The translations under genes were made by a program, and so were the position numbers. The notes beneath the pieces are model-generated. The model worked only from the letters and a program-made list of their open reading frames with translations. It was not told the origin of the DNA and made no database searches. This document shows, piece after piece, positions 46,979-59,443 of a DNA stretch of 64,000 nt. Position 1 is the first letter of the stretch, and every line of letters begins with the position of its first letter. The stretch lies in contig OY540812.1 in the NCBI GenBank assembly GCA_961205875.1, positions 17,298,001 to 17,362,000 on the forward strand, given 5' to 3'. This DNA is from Sialis fuliginosa. Taxonomy: Eukaryota > Arthropoda > Insecta > Megaloptera > Sialidae.

Positions 46979-49139
46979 CTTTATGCATTTATTTAATGTT
47001 TATTTTTATTATAGAGATGATAATTAAATCCAGATAACAATGAATTATTTATAGAACATTACTTTCTACTATATTGCCACAGTATTATAAAAAAATCTCA
47101 ACTTCAAATTCCAGAAAACTTAAAAAGCTATTATTTGATAATTTTTGTTATCATGCTTCTTTGATGTCATGATGAAAACATCTAATAAAAACAATTTATA
47201 CAATTATTTTTAAGATAACTTTATACTTAAACTTTTTACACCTGTAACGCAATGTGAGGTATTGGTAATATACAGGCAGTATTTTAAAGTTCTGTTTGCG
47301 CATTTGCAATAAATGAATTGATCCTTATATGATACTTGTTTGTAAGTAGTAAAACTAAGAATTACAGCCTACTATGATAGCAATAACCTAAGAAGTACGT
47401 CGTTAAATCTCAGGGTTTTACGCCACCCACACTACAGAAGTTACGGACAAATACTATTCTGCATGTTATGATATTATTATACTGCATTATAGATCCGTTT
47501 ATTTCACAATATGTTATGTATCTACGAGTATAACACTTAATAAATTATACTTCATGGTACATACTTAGGATAAAAATATAAATCAATATGAGCTTGTGTG
47601 CATGAAAACGCTTAACCGAAAAGGGAAATAATCATGAGTTTATTTGAAATTGTGTAATATCAGAATTATTACAGTTCAAAGCATATAGGATGCATATTTG
47701 CAATACTAATGAGAAATAAATGGGGTTCTAACTTCTGCTTTGATATCTATGAGTACCTACTATGAAACGATTAAGAAAAAAAGTCGAATATATACAATAT
47801 ACATGTGTATTTAATAATACCATGGTATAAATGTCTATATAAAATAATAATATCGTTTTCAAATATTTTTTATGTTTGACTATAATGTAAAATCTACCTG
47901 ATATTTTTGGTATCAGCATTAAATTCTTACGTGGTTTGTCCTTTAAGTTTTTTTTTTGGTGGCATATAATGTAAATAACGCTTCATTATTAAAATTAAGA
48001 TACCAATATTAAACATAATTCTATATCTCTTCATAAAGTTAAATATATATAAATATATATGCCCTTTATATAATGAGAAATATTAATTTGCTAACCATTA
48101 ATATTTCAATTAAGAAATATAAATTAAATTACTATTGATGAGTTTATATTTATGGTGCTTCTAAGAAGAAATGTCTTGCAAGGTTCCCTTTTAATTTGTA
48201 GTCATCAAAACTCAAAGTATATAATGAAGATATTTTACCTTAATTAAGTATAATTAGTTATGAATAATATTTATAATTACCTATAATTCAAACGGTTTTA
48301 CTATTTATGCTGAAGGTTTCCTAGCCTTTTAGGTAAAATTATTGACTATTTATAGATTATTGATTTTGTGAAAATAGAATGAAAAAATGTAAACAATTCT
48401 TATGTGTACCTATATGTACCTATGTATTCATATATATATGTTATACATGTATATTAATTTCTTATAAATATTTATACCTATGAATGCATTGAAATTTTCT
48501 TTCATTTTTATTCCCCAATTTTTATCTTTCTAATAATATTTTTTAATTAAAAATTTTAATATATCTTTATGAAAGTATTAATTAGCCCAATAATTTAATA
48601 TATCAACTCCATGATAGCAAAAAGATAACTAAGAACTATTCAATACCGAAATTTATCGGAAAAAACATGAAACAACTTTTGGTGAAAATCAATACTGGTA
48701 TTCTTATTAAAATATTTAATAATTTTTTTTATTATGTTAACATTTTTGAAAGTCAAAAATACAAAATAGATTTAAAAGTACATTATATACATTGTACTAC
48801 GAAGTGTGGACGAATTGATGTATCCAATATAGGTATTTTTAATTCTATTTTGTATTTATTTGTATATATGTATTATACAATAAAACATTATTATTTTTTG
48901 TATTAAATACTTACTACTGTCTCAGTAAATATATTAAAAAAAAAGATCTTTATATGTTTTAATTTTTAATAAAGTATTTATTTTTCGGATCTTGTCAGAC
49001 GAGACAATAATTTTATAAGAACACGAATGATTTATCTTATTCTCATGATTACGAGGCTTTTAAGATTGCCTTTAAAATGTTTTGTTGTAGACGAGATATC
49101 ATTTAAAAAATCATCTCAGGATTAATGACGCTAGACTAT
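46979..49139. other. AT-rich non-coding, nothing recognised
   Basis: 2.2 kb without a supported feature; A/T simple sequence and TACCTATATGTACC-type microsatellite remnants near 48405-48450. Confidence 0.4.
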
Positions 49140-49300
49140 GTGCTTTATGAGCGGCCGGTATCTTTGTTCTCTGTTTTATCGTGACTTGAGAACTGGAGGG
49201 ATCTTGGTTACAATTCACAGCTAACTTATATCTGGTTCTGTCTTGTGTGCAGAAATACCGACGTAACGTTTAACGGCCGAATGTCCGTTTTAATAACGGT
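49140..49300 (+). other. GC-richer patch: SINE remnant or exon
   Basis: GAGCGGCCGGTATC is followed by TTGAGAACTGGAGGGATC and TTGGTTACAATTC, which recall decayed Pol III boxes, then CTGGTTCTGTCTTGTGTGCAG, a strong acceptor, and a 46-bp segment ending ACG|GTAAAT. That segment (49253-49298) has one open frame, NTDVTFNGRMSVLIT. Both readings are weak; I lean to a SINE remnant because the flank is SINE-like. Confidence 0.25.
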
Positions 49301-50248
49301 AAATAATGTATAGATTTATCCTAAATATTATTTTTATCAATTTTTCAGGGTATGGATCGATGATATTTGAATTTATAATACAAAACAGTGGTGATTTTTT
49401 TTACTATTAAATATAAATTTTATTTTTATTAAAATATTGTTTGATCTTACTGAGTAAATCGTATTGGGTTTTTAATTAGCTTTAGGGCGGTAATTATTTG
49501 ATCTCAATACTCAATTATTTCGAATAAATATAAATATAAAAGTTTTATGGAATTTATCAGGTACCTATTGCATATTTTGTGCATAATTTATACAGATTTA
49601 TTTTACAGCATTAGCATGGATTTGTTTTACAAAATTTCTGTCTATTGTTATTAAAATTCAATACAAAAATATAACATAATAAATTTAAAAGTAGAATAAG
49701 CTTGTATGTATGTACAAACAATACGTAATAATTGCCAAAAGAATTATTTTCTGCAACACCTATGATTAATGTGGGTTTTTATGGAATGTTATACATACAT
49801 GCATCTAGATATCACGTCATACATACATACATACATACATTAATGCACATGTGTATATATGTATGTATGTGTATCAACTCACGTCTCATACGTGATATAG
49901 TTTTGTTTGTATGTATACATGGTTTTGTGTATTATAATATGGGTGTTGCATAGGTCATTCACATTTTTATTGATTTGTTGTACAGTGCCCTAGTAATTTT
50001 TTCATACTTTTAATTGTATCATAAAGGTTATTTATTATAGTTACATGTAGGTAATTTCTTTATAAACTATTATTATTTTTAACACTACAGATCTATAAAA
50101 ATTTGTATGAAATTAACTTAAATCGAAAGAAATGTTTTGTAATTTTTTGGATTTTACCGATGTAAAGAATCAAATAATTGTATTGCTGATACTTCTAAAT
50201 ATACTTGTTGATTAAGTCAATATTTACGTTCAATATATTGATTATTAT
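49301..50248. other. AT-rich non-coding with CATA microsatellite
   Basis: (CATA)n at 49818-49842 with GTATGTATGTGTATC following; otherwise nothing. The 73-codon frame over it is microsatellite translation. Confidence 0.5.
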
Positions 50249-50330
50249 CAGTGGCGTAGCTAGGGGTTGGCGAAACTGACCCCTGCCAGAGGCGCAAAGA
50301 CTAAGAGGGCGACAAGTTCAGTGGTAATGG
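50249..50330 (+). repeat. 'CAGTGGCGTAGCTAGG' repeat terminus
   Basis: TCAGTGGCGTAGCTAGGGG followed by GACCCCTGCCAGAGGCGCAA and GAGGGCGACAAG is a typical arthropod repeat start. The far end cannot be placed. A similar CAGTGGCGTA occurs at 59695. Confidence 0.4.
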
Positions 50331-53300
50331 TGATGGTGACAGAAAATATAGTGATGAGTAAAAAAAGGTTGCCATTTACACAATAAGATGGAAAAATAAA
50401 TAAATGATCTTCACTTATATAAGAGTGTGCCTAAAACGATATGATAACGAAGACAAAAAAATGGGGGTGCAGTTACCTGTTACTACGCATCTGATAATTA
50501 TTGATTGTCTGTTTGGGCAACAAAAAGATTTTATGCTTCTTTGGTTTCATTAATATTGCTTTTAGAAACGAATTTTTTGTATGTCTAAATAGAGGTTAGA
50601 GATGTTGCTTTAAAAAAAATACTTTCGTAAAAATATATTTGTATATGCTCATACAGAAGAAAGTAATGAATATAACTAAAAGTTGATATAATTGAAAATA
50701 AGCATATGAAACGAAAAAAAAAATTCGCATACTTTCTGTTCATTAGTTTTATCTGTATATTTGCACATTAAGTGTTATTTTTCAAGGCACGAAGGCGGCT
50801 TTTGTTATTAATTGTTGTTAATGTTGTGTTTGCATGAATTAAATCATTAATATGAGGCTTTCATACACACTTGTGACTGGTGTAAGACCTGTTTGTTTTT
50901 ATTATTTTTGTAACAAAGTATGTGCAAGTGTAGAATTCATAATTTCGCACGGATTTGCAACAAAATATCTTATAATAAACAAGTTTGTAACAAGTGAATA
51001 GGAACTTTCAGGTGTATTATAAACAGTTACCATAGAACATAACATAATCTTTTATCCAAGAAAATTCTTAGTAGAAGGCACATATTTGTAAATATGACAA
51101 ATAAAAAACAATCTTACTTTTTTAAATTATACCTAAATATGTATAAAAAAGTAATGATGATAATGTTCGAAATATAAATATTAAGAAAAATATTTATAGT
51201 AAACTTTTTTAATTTGTTTTGACTATTTTCTTTATAATGTCTGTGTGTCTGTCTATATACAGACGTTCTAACTCAAAAACGATAAAACATACTAGAAGAG
51301 TGAATATTTATATTAAGGATTTATATGAGCCTTAAATGAAAAAAAATCTATTATGAATGAAATATGACAAACAGAAACGAAGTTTACCACTGTCTAATTT
51401 TTTTTGGCTTTTTTGAATGGTTATTTATCAACAACTAAGCTCCTCCAAGTTTTTATACACTATAAAATAGAGATTGGCCTAATGTGTTTGTGAGAACCCA
51501 TATACAATTATATAAATAAGTACATTTGATCTTTAGTACCCATTGAGCTGTCGAAATGTGCCATATGTATATGAAACAAAAAAACTTAAATAAATGTGCG
51601 TGTAAATAATTCAGCAAACTTTCACATTTCATGCACTTTTTTTTAATTTAAACGCACAGCAATTAAGGTACTTTAAATTTTTCTTTTAATTTATACGTGC
51701 GATGGGCTGGAAAAAAAGGTATCGATTAAATACGGTTTCACTATTTTTTGTCATGACTGAATTTTGAAAAGCTACACATGTTTCAAATGTTAACTTTAAT
51801 AAATATTATACCTATGTAATTATGGTCAATGAAAGATTAGCTCTAATATTCTGAATTTGAATTGATAAAATTATTAGTTATAAGACCAAATAAAAAATAA
51901 TCAAGAAAATGATGTTTATAAACTTGTTAGTTGAAATGTGCAAATTTTGTATAAAAATAAACGTTTTACTTTTATTTGATTCACTACACAAGTATTTAAA
52001 TGTAATAAATTGTTTTTACTTTGTAATAATAAAAAAAGTTAAATTTATGTATAATGGTTTTTAAAAGAAAACACGGATTCTTAACATGCATCTTAATTTA
52101 AAAAATATTTAAAAATATATATAAAAATATTTAAATTATATTTAATCTCAACAAAATATTAATAATAATATTCTTTTGAGGACAAGAATTTTAAAATTTA
52201 TTTAACTGAAATCCCCTGAAGGGAAATATTGTCAGCCTATTCCATATATGGTTACATACTTTACTAATTACTGAACATTTATATAAATATCTAATTAATT
52301 GGTATTTATTATTATTATTAAATTTGTTGTTTCAATCAAACATATTAAAAAAATCTATTTACAGTAAGACCGCTTTCACTTTTTTTATGTAAATAAAAAA
52401 ACCATATGGTTTTTTTAGAACATCTTAGCCTTAACCTGTAAAAGAGATATTATCTGTGTGTTGTATTTACCGATTATTATATTTTTTTTATTACTGTCAT
52501 TATAGTTGTCTAATTTAGAAGAGATCTGGATACAGATAGAAGTTATTTGTGTACATTTAGTTATAATTGCTGATCGTGATATCAACCCACATTAAGTTTT
52601 TGTTATTATTTTGAGGTATGATGTTTCTATACTTGGGTTTCTGTGTGTAATCATGGCCATTATTTTGTTGTTGGTGTAGCTGAAAATTGTAGATTGTAAG
52701 AGAAAATTATAAGGTGACCTTTCTAGGTCACCAATTCTGTAATGTACAGTTATGTACTGAGGGATACATGACATCGCCGTACATGTTTGGTTGAATTTTG
52801 TGTTTTTATTTTGTCGTAATTTAAACTATTTATTGTTGGGTGTCATGACTACCTCTTGCCTTGATCGCCCCTGGACATTTTCATATCTAGTTTTTGTAAA
52901 AAACTGGATGTATATTTCTATATTAATGCCATTAATATAGAAAAAAGAATTACAACAACAAATGAAATTAATGAAGCGTGAAATGTAAATGTTTTGATTC
53001 ATTCATAAATCAACTTAAATGCTGTCAATTTTAACATTACAGATTTCGTTATTTATAGCAGTTTTATTTGGTTGTTATTGTTATATATTTTTAGAATTAT
53101 GTAGTAGTATGCATATGGAATGAAAATTACCGCGTATATGTAGTGTAAATTCAATTGTTTGAATAAAATGTAACTTAAAAACAATATAATATATTGTTTT
53201 AAAAGCTGCATAAACAATTGAATAAATTATAAGACACATTAAATGCAGGACAAATAAAATCATTTTCCGTAAGAATATCCAATTTACATTCCACAGTAAT

Positions 53301-53559
53301 TAATTTGAAGAATTATAATGACCATTTGTATAAAATCCGAAGCGAAACATTCTAAAAATGAAAGAATGCACCGAGCGCATAAATTTTATTTATATAATTT
53401 ATAATACATATAAAAACTAAATCGTTTATAAATACTACACATAACATGATATATGTTTTGTATAAATAATCATTAAACGCAAGTTTAAGTATCATGAAAA
53501 ACAATTATGCAATTTTTAGTCTTAATAAAAATTTCGAGGATGAAAGTATATCGAGAAAT
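50331..53559. other. AT-rich non-coding
   Basis: Contains repeat phrase B2 at 51238-51300 (GTCTGTGTGTCTGTCTATAT, CTAACTCAAAAACGATAAAA), related to 31755-31830, and a small palindrome GGTGACCTTTCTAGGTCACC at about 52714. No gene. Confidence 0.4.
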
Positions 53560-54190
53560 AATATTTAAAAAATGGCACGCTGGTGGTAAATTTATATTTT
53601 CTGATGAGAAGTTAAGACACAGTTTGGTCTGCTAGGATTTGAGGATATCACAGAAGACAAAAGACACGTTCCGAGATTCTAGAAAGCTGCGTCGGTCATG
53701 GTTTGGGGCGTCATGAGCCCAAGAGGCAAATTAACAATAATTTTTATTGAAAAAGGTGTAAAAATCAATGCAAAATATTATTTGGAGGAAGTATTGAAGA
53801 AAAATGTCATGCTAAATACCAAAAATTTATTTGGAGATGATTATTATTGATTTTAACAAGATGGAGCTCCCTCCCACACAGTAAACATTATTCAAGCATG
53901 GTGTAAGGATAATTTGGCTAATTTTTTGTTGAAAAATGAATAGCCGCCAAGCTCTCCCGAATGCAATCCTCCGATTATTTTGTATAATCATATATGTTGT
54001 CTAAGCTCCCAGATTACAAATTCTCAAATTTGCAGCAATTTAAGAATGTTATTATCAGAATTTGGGACAAAATGCCAATGGAAACAGTGCATGCCGCTTG
54101 CTAGAACTTAGAAAGAAGATTGAAACTAGTTATCAAAGTTAAAGGAGATGCTATTCCCAAACACTTCAATACATACATAATATGTCTACT
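53560..54190 (+). pseudogene. Tc1/mariner transposase fossil, second lineage
   Basis: Conceptual reading gives KKWHAGGKFIFSDEK (first catalytic D), then MVWGVMSPRGKLTIIFIEKG, VKINAKYYLEEVLKKNV, QDGAPSHTVNIIQAWCKDN (second D) and PPSSPECNP where PPSSPDLNP is usual. The C-terminal third follows: IWDKMPMETVHAACQNLERR and LKLVIKVKGD. At least three in-frame stops (replacing W or Q codons), frameshifts near 53630 and 54100, and loss of the DNA-binding N-terminus show it is dead. It is a different lineage from the fossil at 11580-12075. Terminal repeats were not found. Confidence 0.85.
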
Positions 54191-54405
54191 TTAAGAATTG
54201 AATAAATACTTAACTGAAACCTTATTATAAATTTAATATTTTAGGGTTTTTATTTGTATCAGAATATAATTGTCACGGTGTATGCATTTGAGCAAAGTTT
54301 ATTACGATTTTTTTGTGCAATAATACCATATTGATTGTACAATACAAAAAAAAAAACAAATACAAATTATTCATATTATCCTGATAATCTTCATTGTTAT
54401 GTATA

Positions 54406-54953
54406 GGGTCGAGCGGGGTAAATATGAAACACCAAAAAAATGGGGTAAAAGTGAAACAAGCTTGCAACTAAAAAACTAATTTGTTTATAGAAGAATTATA
54501 AATCATCATTAAAGGTTTGTTAAAGCGACCTGAAAATATGATGTGTCACCCCTACAGATTTCCCTGTTAGTCGATGTCAAAACGTGTGAATTAAATTTTA
54601 ATTCTTTGCACATAACTTTCTGTATAGCTCAGATATTAATTAAAGTTACAATTTTACATTGAAATGATAAATCAAAGTTGCCTTATAATTTTCAAGAAAT
54701 ATTTTCCATTAGAGGCCTGTTTCATTTTTTCCATTACCTGTTTCACTTTTTCCCAAATTAGAGGTTAAAAATGAAACACGCTTTTTCCACTTTTAAATTC
54801 CGTGTTGTATCGTACAGTTCAAATGACGTAAGTATTTAAAATGGTTATTCATAAGCGCATCTAGTAGAAAAAATTAAAGTATGAATTTGTATTGTTAACT
54901 GTCAAAAAACATGAAAGATTTGTATTTTGTTTCACTTTTACCCCAGTTGACCC
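54406..54953. mobile_element. Non-autonomous element with GGGTCnAnnGGGGTAAA ends (548 bp)
   Basis: GGGTCGAGCGGGGTAAATAT (54406) and, from the right, GGGTCAACTGGGGTAAAAGT (ending 54953) are followed by TGAAACA in both. The words GTGAAACA / TGTTTCAC recur at least six times inside in both orientations next to TTTTTCC or AAAAATG. Flanking bases are TA on the left and TT on the right, so any TA duplication has decayed. Non-coding. Confidence 0.65.
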
Positions 54954-56019
54954 TTAACAATTATTTTGAAAAGTACATTTCATACCTTTAACTATCATTT
55001 ACATTAAAGTACATATGTAGATACTAGTAAAAAAAGCACCATCAATACCTACATATATTATATAACAATCCACGTGTATGAAAACATGCTATATTATATC
55101 AATTACGCACATGTTTTAAAACAATAAAGTTCACAATATTGTGAAGTAATATGATAATGGCTGTGAATATGGCCCAATTGTTTTTGATCTAGTTGGCCCG
55201 GACGTATGGCGCTCATTAGTTTGTGAACCGTGAAGGCCGTCCAAGGTGGCTGTGAGAGAGTGGCGTCAACACATACATACACACACTAACATAATGTGTG
55301 TGTGTTCATAGAAACTTCCAATTCACGTATAGTTAGGGAAGCAGAAGTGTTTTGGATGTACGAATATTTACTTTGAATTTTGATAGTGTTGGAGATTAAT
55401 ATAGTTAATTGGTATCTATATTTTTTTGGCAATATTCTAGGAATATATGGTTGAATAGAAATAATTATTTAATAAGAATTCTTAACCAGTTTCTTACGAG
55501 ATTTTTTGACAGTGTTTGATGTATTCTTTTATACTTTCAGAAGAAAGTTTCTTGTATAGAAAATGTTCACTATTATGTTCACATTAATATCTGTAGTTTA
55601 AAACTAACAATAAGTATAGGTGTTAAATACTATTTATAATTAGCAATTATCATTACAAAAATCAGGTAGGTACGTATCTATGTATTACAAAAATGTCAAA
55701 ATGTTAATCATCATTAATATAATAAAATACAAACACTTGAAATTGCAATGTACTAAAATATTAAACTCAAAAACGAATAAATAAATATTTACTTATTATT
55801 GAAAAATCTATAAATAACTAATTTCACTATTTTTAATGAAGGTTAATTGTAATGCATAATTATATGTTCAACTGTAATTATATAATATTTACTCAACCCC
55901 ACACAACTATCAATCGGAATAAATTATTTACTAATTGATAAAGATATTTGTTTTGAATTCAAGCGTATTGGGGAATACCAAAAATATTTGAAAAGATGTA
56001 TTATTTTTTATAAATATTA
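54954..56019. other. AT-rich non-coding with a GC-richer patch
   Basis: 55185-55275 (GTTGGCCCGGACGTATGGCG, GTGAAGGCCGTCCAAGGTGG) is CpG-rich and followed by a short ACATACATACACACAC run. No frame longer than a few codons; a possible 5' exon or repeat piece. Confidence 0.3.
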
Positions 56020-57776
56020 GTGGAGTCATATAACCGAAATTTTTTTTTTAATAAAACAATCTCCCCCTACAGCGATTTTATGATTTTAAAATGTTCTAGG
56101 GATCAAGAGAAGTTCATAACTGAGTTTGTGGATTAATCCGTTTTCCGCGCGGTACTTTTTTCACGACTTTTCCGGAAATTCATCGATTTTTCCTGTTTGC
56201 GGTTTGATTTTTCGCAAATATCTCCGCTTCTACTTAATACTCGTAAAGAACTCCTCTATCGATCTGTGGGAGGCGGAATACTATAACTTAATTTATAACC
56301 TCAAAAAAAATTACAAACTGCGCATATAACAGATTTTTTATTTTTTCTCAATTACTTAGCAACAAGTATGAATATTTTGATGAAAATAAGGAAAAATGTA
56401 CCTCTTATGATCCTTAATAAACCTACCAAGTTTGATTCCTAAATATTCAAAATTGCCGCCAAAATTTATATTTTCAAAAAAAAATTGATTGACGCGCCAT
56501 CTTTGGGCAAACCATCGTAGAGCAAATTTTTTTATCTCAAATTGTAGGGTATTTTATGCCCTTTTAAATGATGTATATATACTTACCCATACATTCTAAA
56601 ACAAAAAAGTTATTAAGATTTTTCTGAACTGATTTTTGCTTTTTCGGATTGTTGCCGTAAATACATTTTTCCCGCTTAACTTTCATTATTGTTCAAAACA
56701 AATTACAAAATTTAAAATCTAGTTAAAAGATGAGTGTTTGAAACAAATTTAACATATTTTTACTATATTAATTAGTAGGTCACCCCAAAAATTCAGAAAT
56801 TTTAAAATTTCACCCGCACAAATTAATCAGTTTTTGTTGTTGGAAATATATTTTATTTGCAATTTAATTTTTAGTAACGAGAAATTTTTTTTTATTAAAT
56901 TCAAAGTTATTTATTAGAACAACATAAAATTACAGACGAATACTCAAAATATATATGTATTTTAACCGAGCCTCATAAACTGATTAATTTGTGCGGGTGA
57001 AATTTTAAAATTTCTGAATTTTTGAGGTGACCTACTAATTAATATAGTAAAAATATGTTAAATTTGTTTCAAACACTCATCTTTTAACTAGATTTTAAAT
57101 TTTGTAATTTGTTTTGAACAATAATGAAAGTTAAGCGGGAAAAATGTATTTACGGCAACAATCCGAAAAAGCAAAAATCAGTTCAGAAAAATCTTAATAA
57201 CTTTTTTGTTTTAGAATGTATGGGTAAGTATATATACATCATTTAAAAGGGCATAAAATACCCTACAATTTGCTCTACGATGGTTTGCCCAAAGATGGCG
57301 CGTCAATCAATTTTTTTTTGAAAATATAAATTTTGGCGGCAATTTTGAATATTTAGGAATCAAACTTGGTAGGTTTATTAAGGATCATAAGAGGTACATT
57401 TTTCCTTATTTTCATCAAAATATTCATACTTGTTGCTAAGTAATTGAGAAAAAATAAAAAATCTGTTATATGCGCAGTTTGTAATTTTTTTTGAGGTTAT
57501 AAATTAAGTTATAGTATTCCGCCTCCCACAGATCGATAGAGGAGTTCTTTACGAGTATTAAGTAGAAGCGGAGATATTTGCGAAAAATCAAACCGCAAAC
57601 AGGAAAAATCGATGAATTTCCGGAAAAGTCGTGAAAAAAGTACCGCGCGGAAAACGGATTAATCCATAAACTCAGTTATGAACTTCTCTTGATCCCTAGA
57701 ACATTTTAAAATCATAAAATCGCTGTAGGGAGAGATTGTTTTATTAAAAAAAAATTTCGGTTATATGACTCCACTA
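56018..57776. mobile_element. 1755-bp near-perfect palindromic element with TA at both ends
   Basis: The element is 56020-57774. Ends are GTGGAGTCATATAACCGAAA and TTTCGGTTATATGACTCCAC, with TA immediately outside each. Left arm 56020-56833 (about 814 bp) and right arm 56978-57774 (about 797 bp) are inverted copies differing by a 14-bp insertion at about 56527-56545 and a handful of substitutions. The 144-bp middle is unique and AT-rich. No arm encodes a recognisable protein; the 67-codon frame at 56126 is repeated inverted on the right. TA targets suggest Tc1/mariner-type mobilisation of a foldback element. The arm identity implies recent origin or ongoing gene conversion between arms. Confidence 0.9.
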
Positions 57777-59001
57777 TATGTACTTCTAGATTCTACTAGT
57801 ATATTCCAAAAATGTATTGAAATGGTAGTTAACCAATAATCTAGCCTTATATTTCAAAAAAATCTATAATAAATAGTAATCTAAACATCCTGGTTTGGTT
57901 TTTGTGTTAATTATGAATAAATAATTAGCTAGCTAATAATTATGAAAGTATTCAAGTATTTATTCATGCTTATACAAAGAAAATTCACAGAAGAGGTCAT
58001 TGAAGTATTGATCATTTTTTATTTTATATTTAATATCTTCTTAGAATAAGTGTGTTTCTTATAAACAAATTTAGTTTATCGTTTTATATTATATACAGGT
58101 ATAAGTCCAGGGTGAGTAAAAAATATGGAATATAGCTTATATTTTCTAAAATATTCATTATTTAAAAAAATGTTTTAGTAAAAGTTTTTAGAGAAATTAT
58201 TTCCTATGTAATGTTTACGTTGCTATGGCATTCAACACTATTTTTTTAAATGATAACATAACATTTTATTGATTTTATGAATAGATCTTATTTTTTGCAT
58301 ACAACCCTGTAAAATTTTAATAAAATTGCAAACGAAAAATTTTGAGAAAAATTTAATTTTATAATTTCATCTCACATTAACTACAACTTAGTTAACCAAG
58401 TAAGCTTTGAAAAATGACTGAAACTTGTAATGTATCAAAAAAGAATAATTTATATTATTTTTATACCAATTCAAATAGATCCGTGTATTGCATATTTAAT
58501 GCTAATAATAAATGAAAACTTAAAAATCATTTGCATATAAAAAAATTAAAAATTGTATACAAAAATGCAAGAAAAAATAAATATTATTTTTGTTGATAAA
58601 TTTAACGTTTATTAGTTGTCTCACATACGAATTGCTATTAAATTTAAATTGTTATCAAGTTTACAACAGCAAGTAAAATACTGTTGGATTTTTTAAACTT
58701 GTTTTTACTTATAAGGTAGCATGCTACTTTTATTATTATTTTTTTAGTATCACCTCTTCAAAAATAAATACATACATATTAAAAATACAACTTGTTTAAA
58801 AAATGTTCATGTAATTTTATAAAAAAAAAAAAAAAACAACTATGATGTCATTGTATATTATTACATTATTTTAATTTTTTTCTACAAACATATGTTAAGG
58901 TTTAATATAATTATTCATAAACTATGGGAACAATAAGCATAACATATAATGCACCTGGATAGAGAATCAATACATAATGTAGAGTTGTAAATACTAGAAG
59001 A
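57777..59001. other. AT-rich non-coding, nothing recognised
   Basis: No supported gene or repeat; a pure A run lies at about 58822. Confidence 0.4.
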
Positions 59002-59443
59002 TAAGATAGTGGCACCAGTTATGGCCGCTAGGTTTACTGTTTTTGTGATTGACGTAACTATTTATTCAATTTAATTACCAAAGTCCGCAAATATAGTCTT
59101 TTTATAGCCTTTTATTTTGTTTATGTTTTTTCTCCAGTAATGGATAGAGTAAAACCAGTAATGATCACGCAGTGATGGACACTTGTTAATGATAACAAAA
59201 TGATAAGTACTACGACACAAATGATATGAAAGAAAGTATCGTCAAATTTGAAACAATGTAAAGCAGTTGCTATGATAAAATTATAATTAATAAATAAATT
59301 ATACTAATAATTAGTTTAAATGTCCACCATTTTGACTGCTACAGTTAAATGTATATTCAGAATTGGTAGTACTCAAATATCAACAAATGTTTCTAATTCA
59401 GTAGGTATATTTAATTTAAAAAAATACTGGTGCCATTACCTTA
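59002..59443. mobile_element. TA-flanked MITE family M1, copy 2 (438 bp)
   Basis: The element is 59004-59441 with TA outside both ends. Left end AGATAGTGGCACCAGTTATG, right end ACTGGTGCCATTACCT. It aligns with copy 1 through GTTTACTG, TCCGCAAATATAGT, TAAAACCAGTAATG, GATAAGTACTAC, AACAATGTAAAGCAGTTGCT and TTTAAATGTCCACCATTTTG, and lacks about 110 bp relative to it in several small gaps. Confidence 0.75.
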
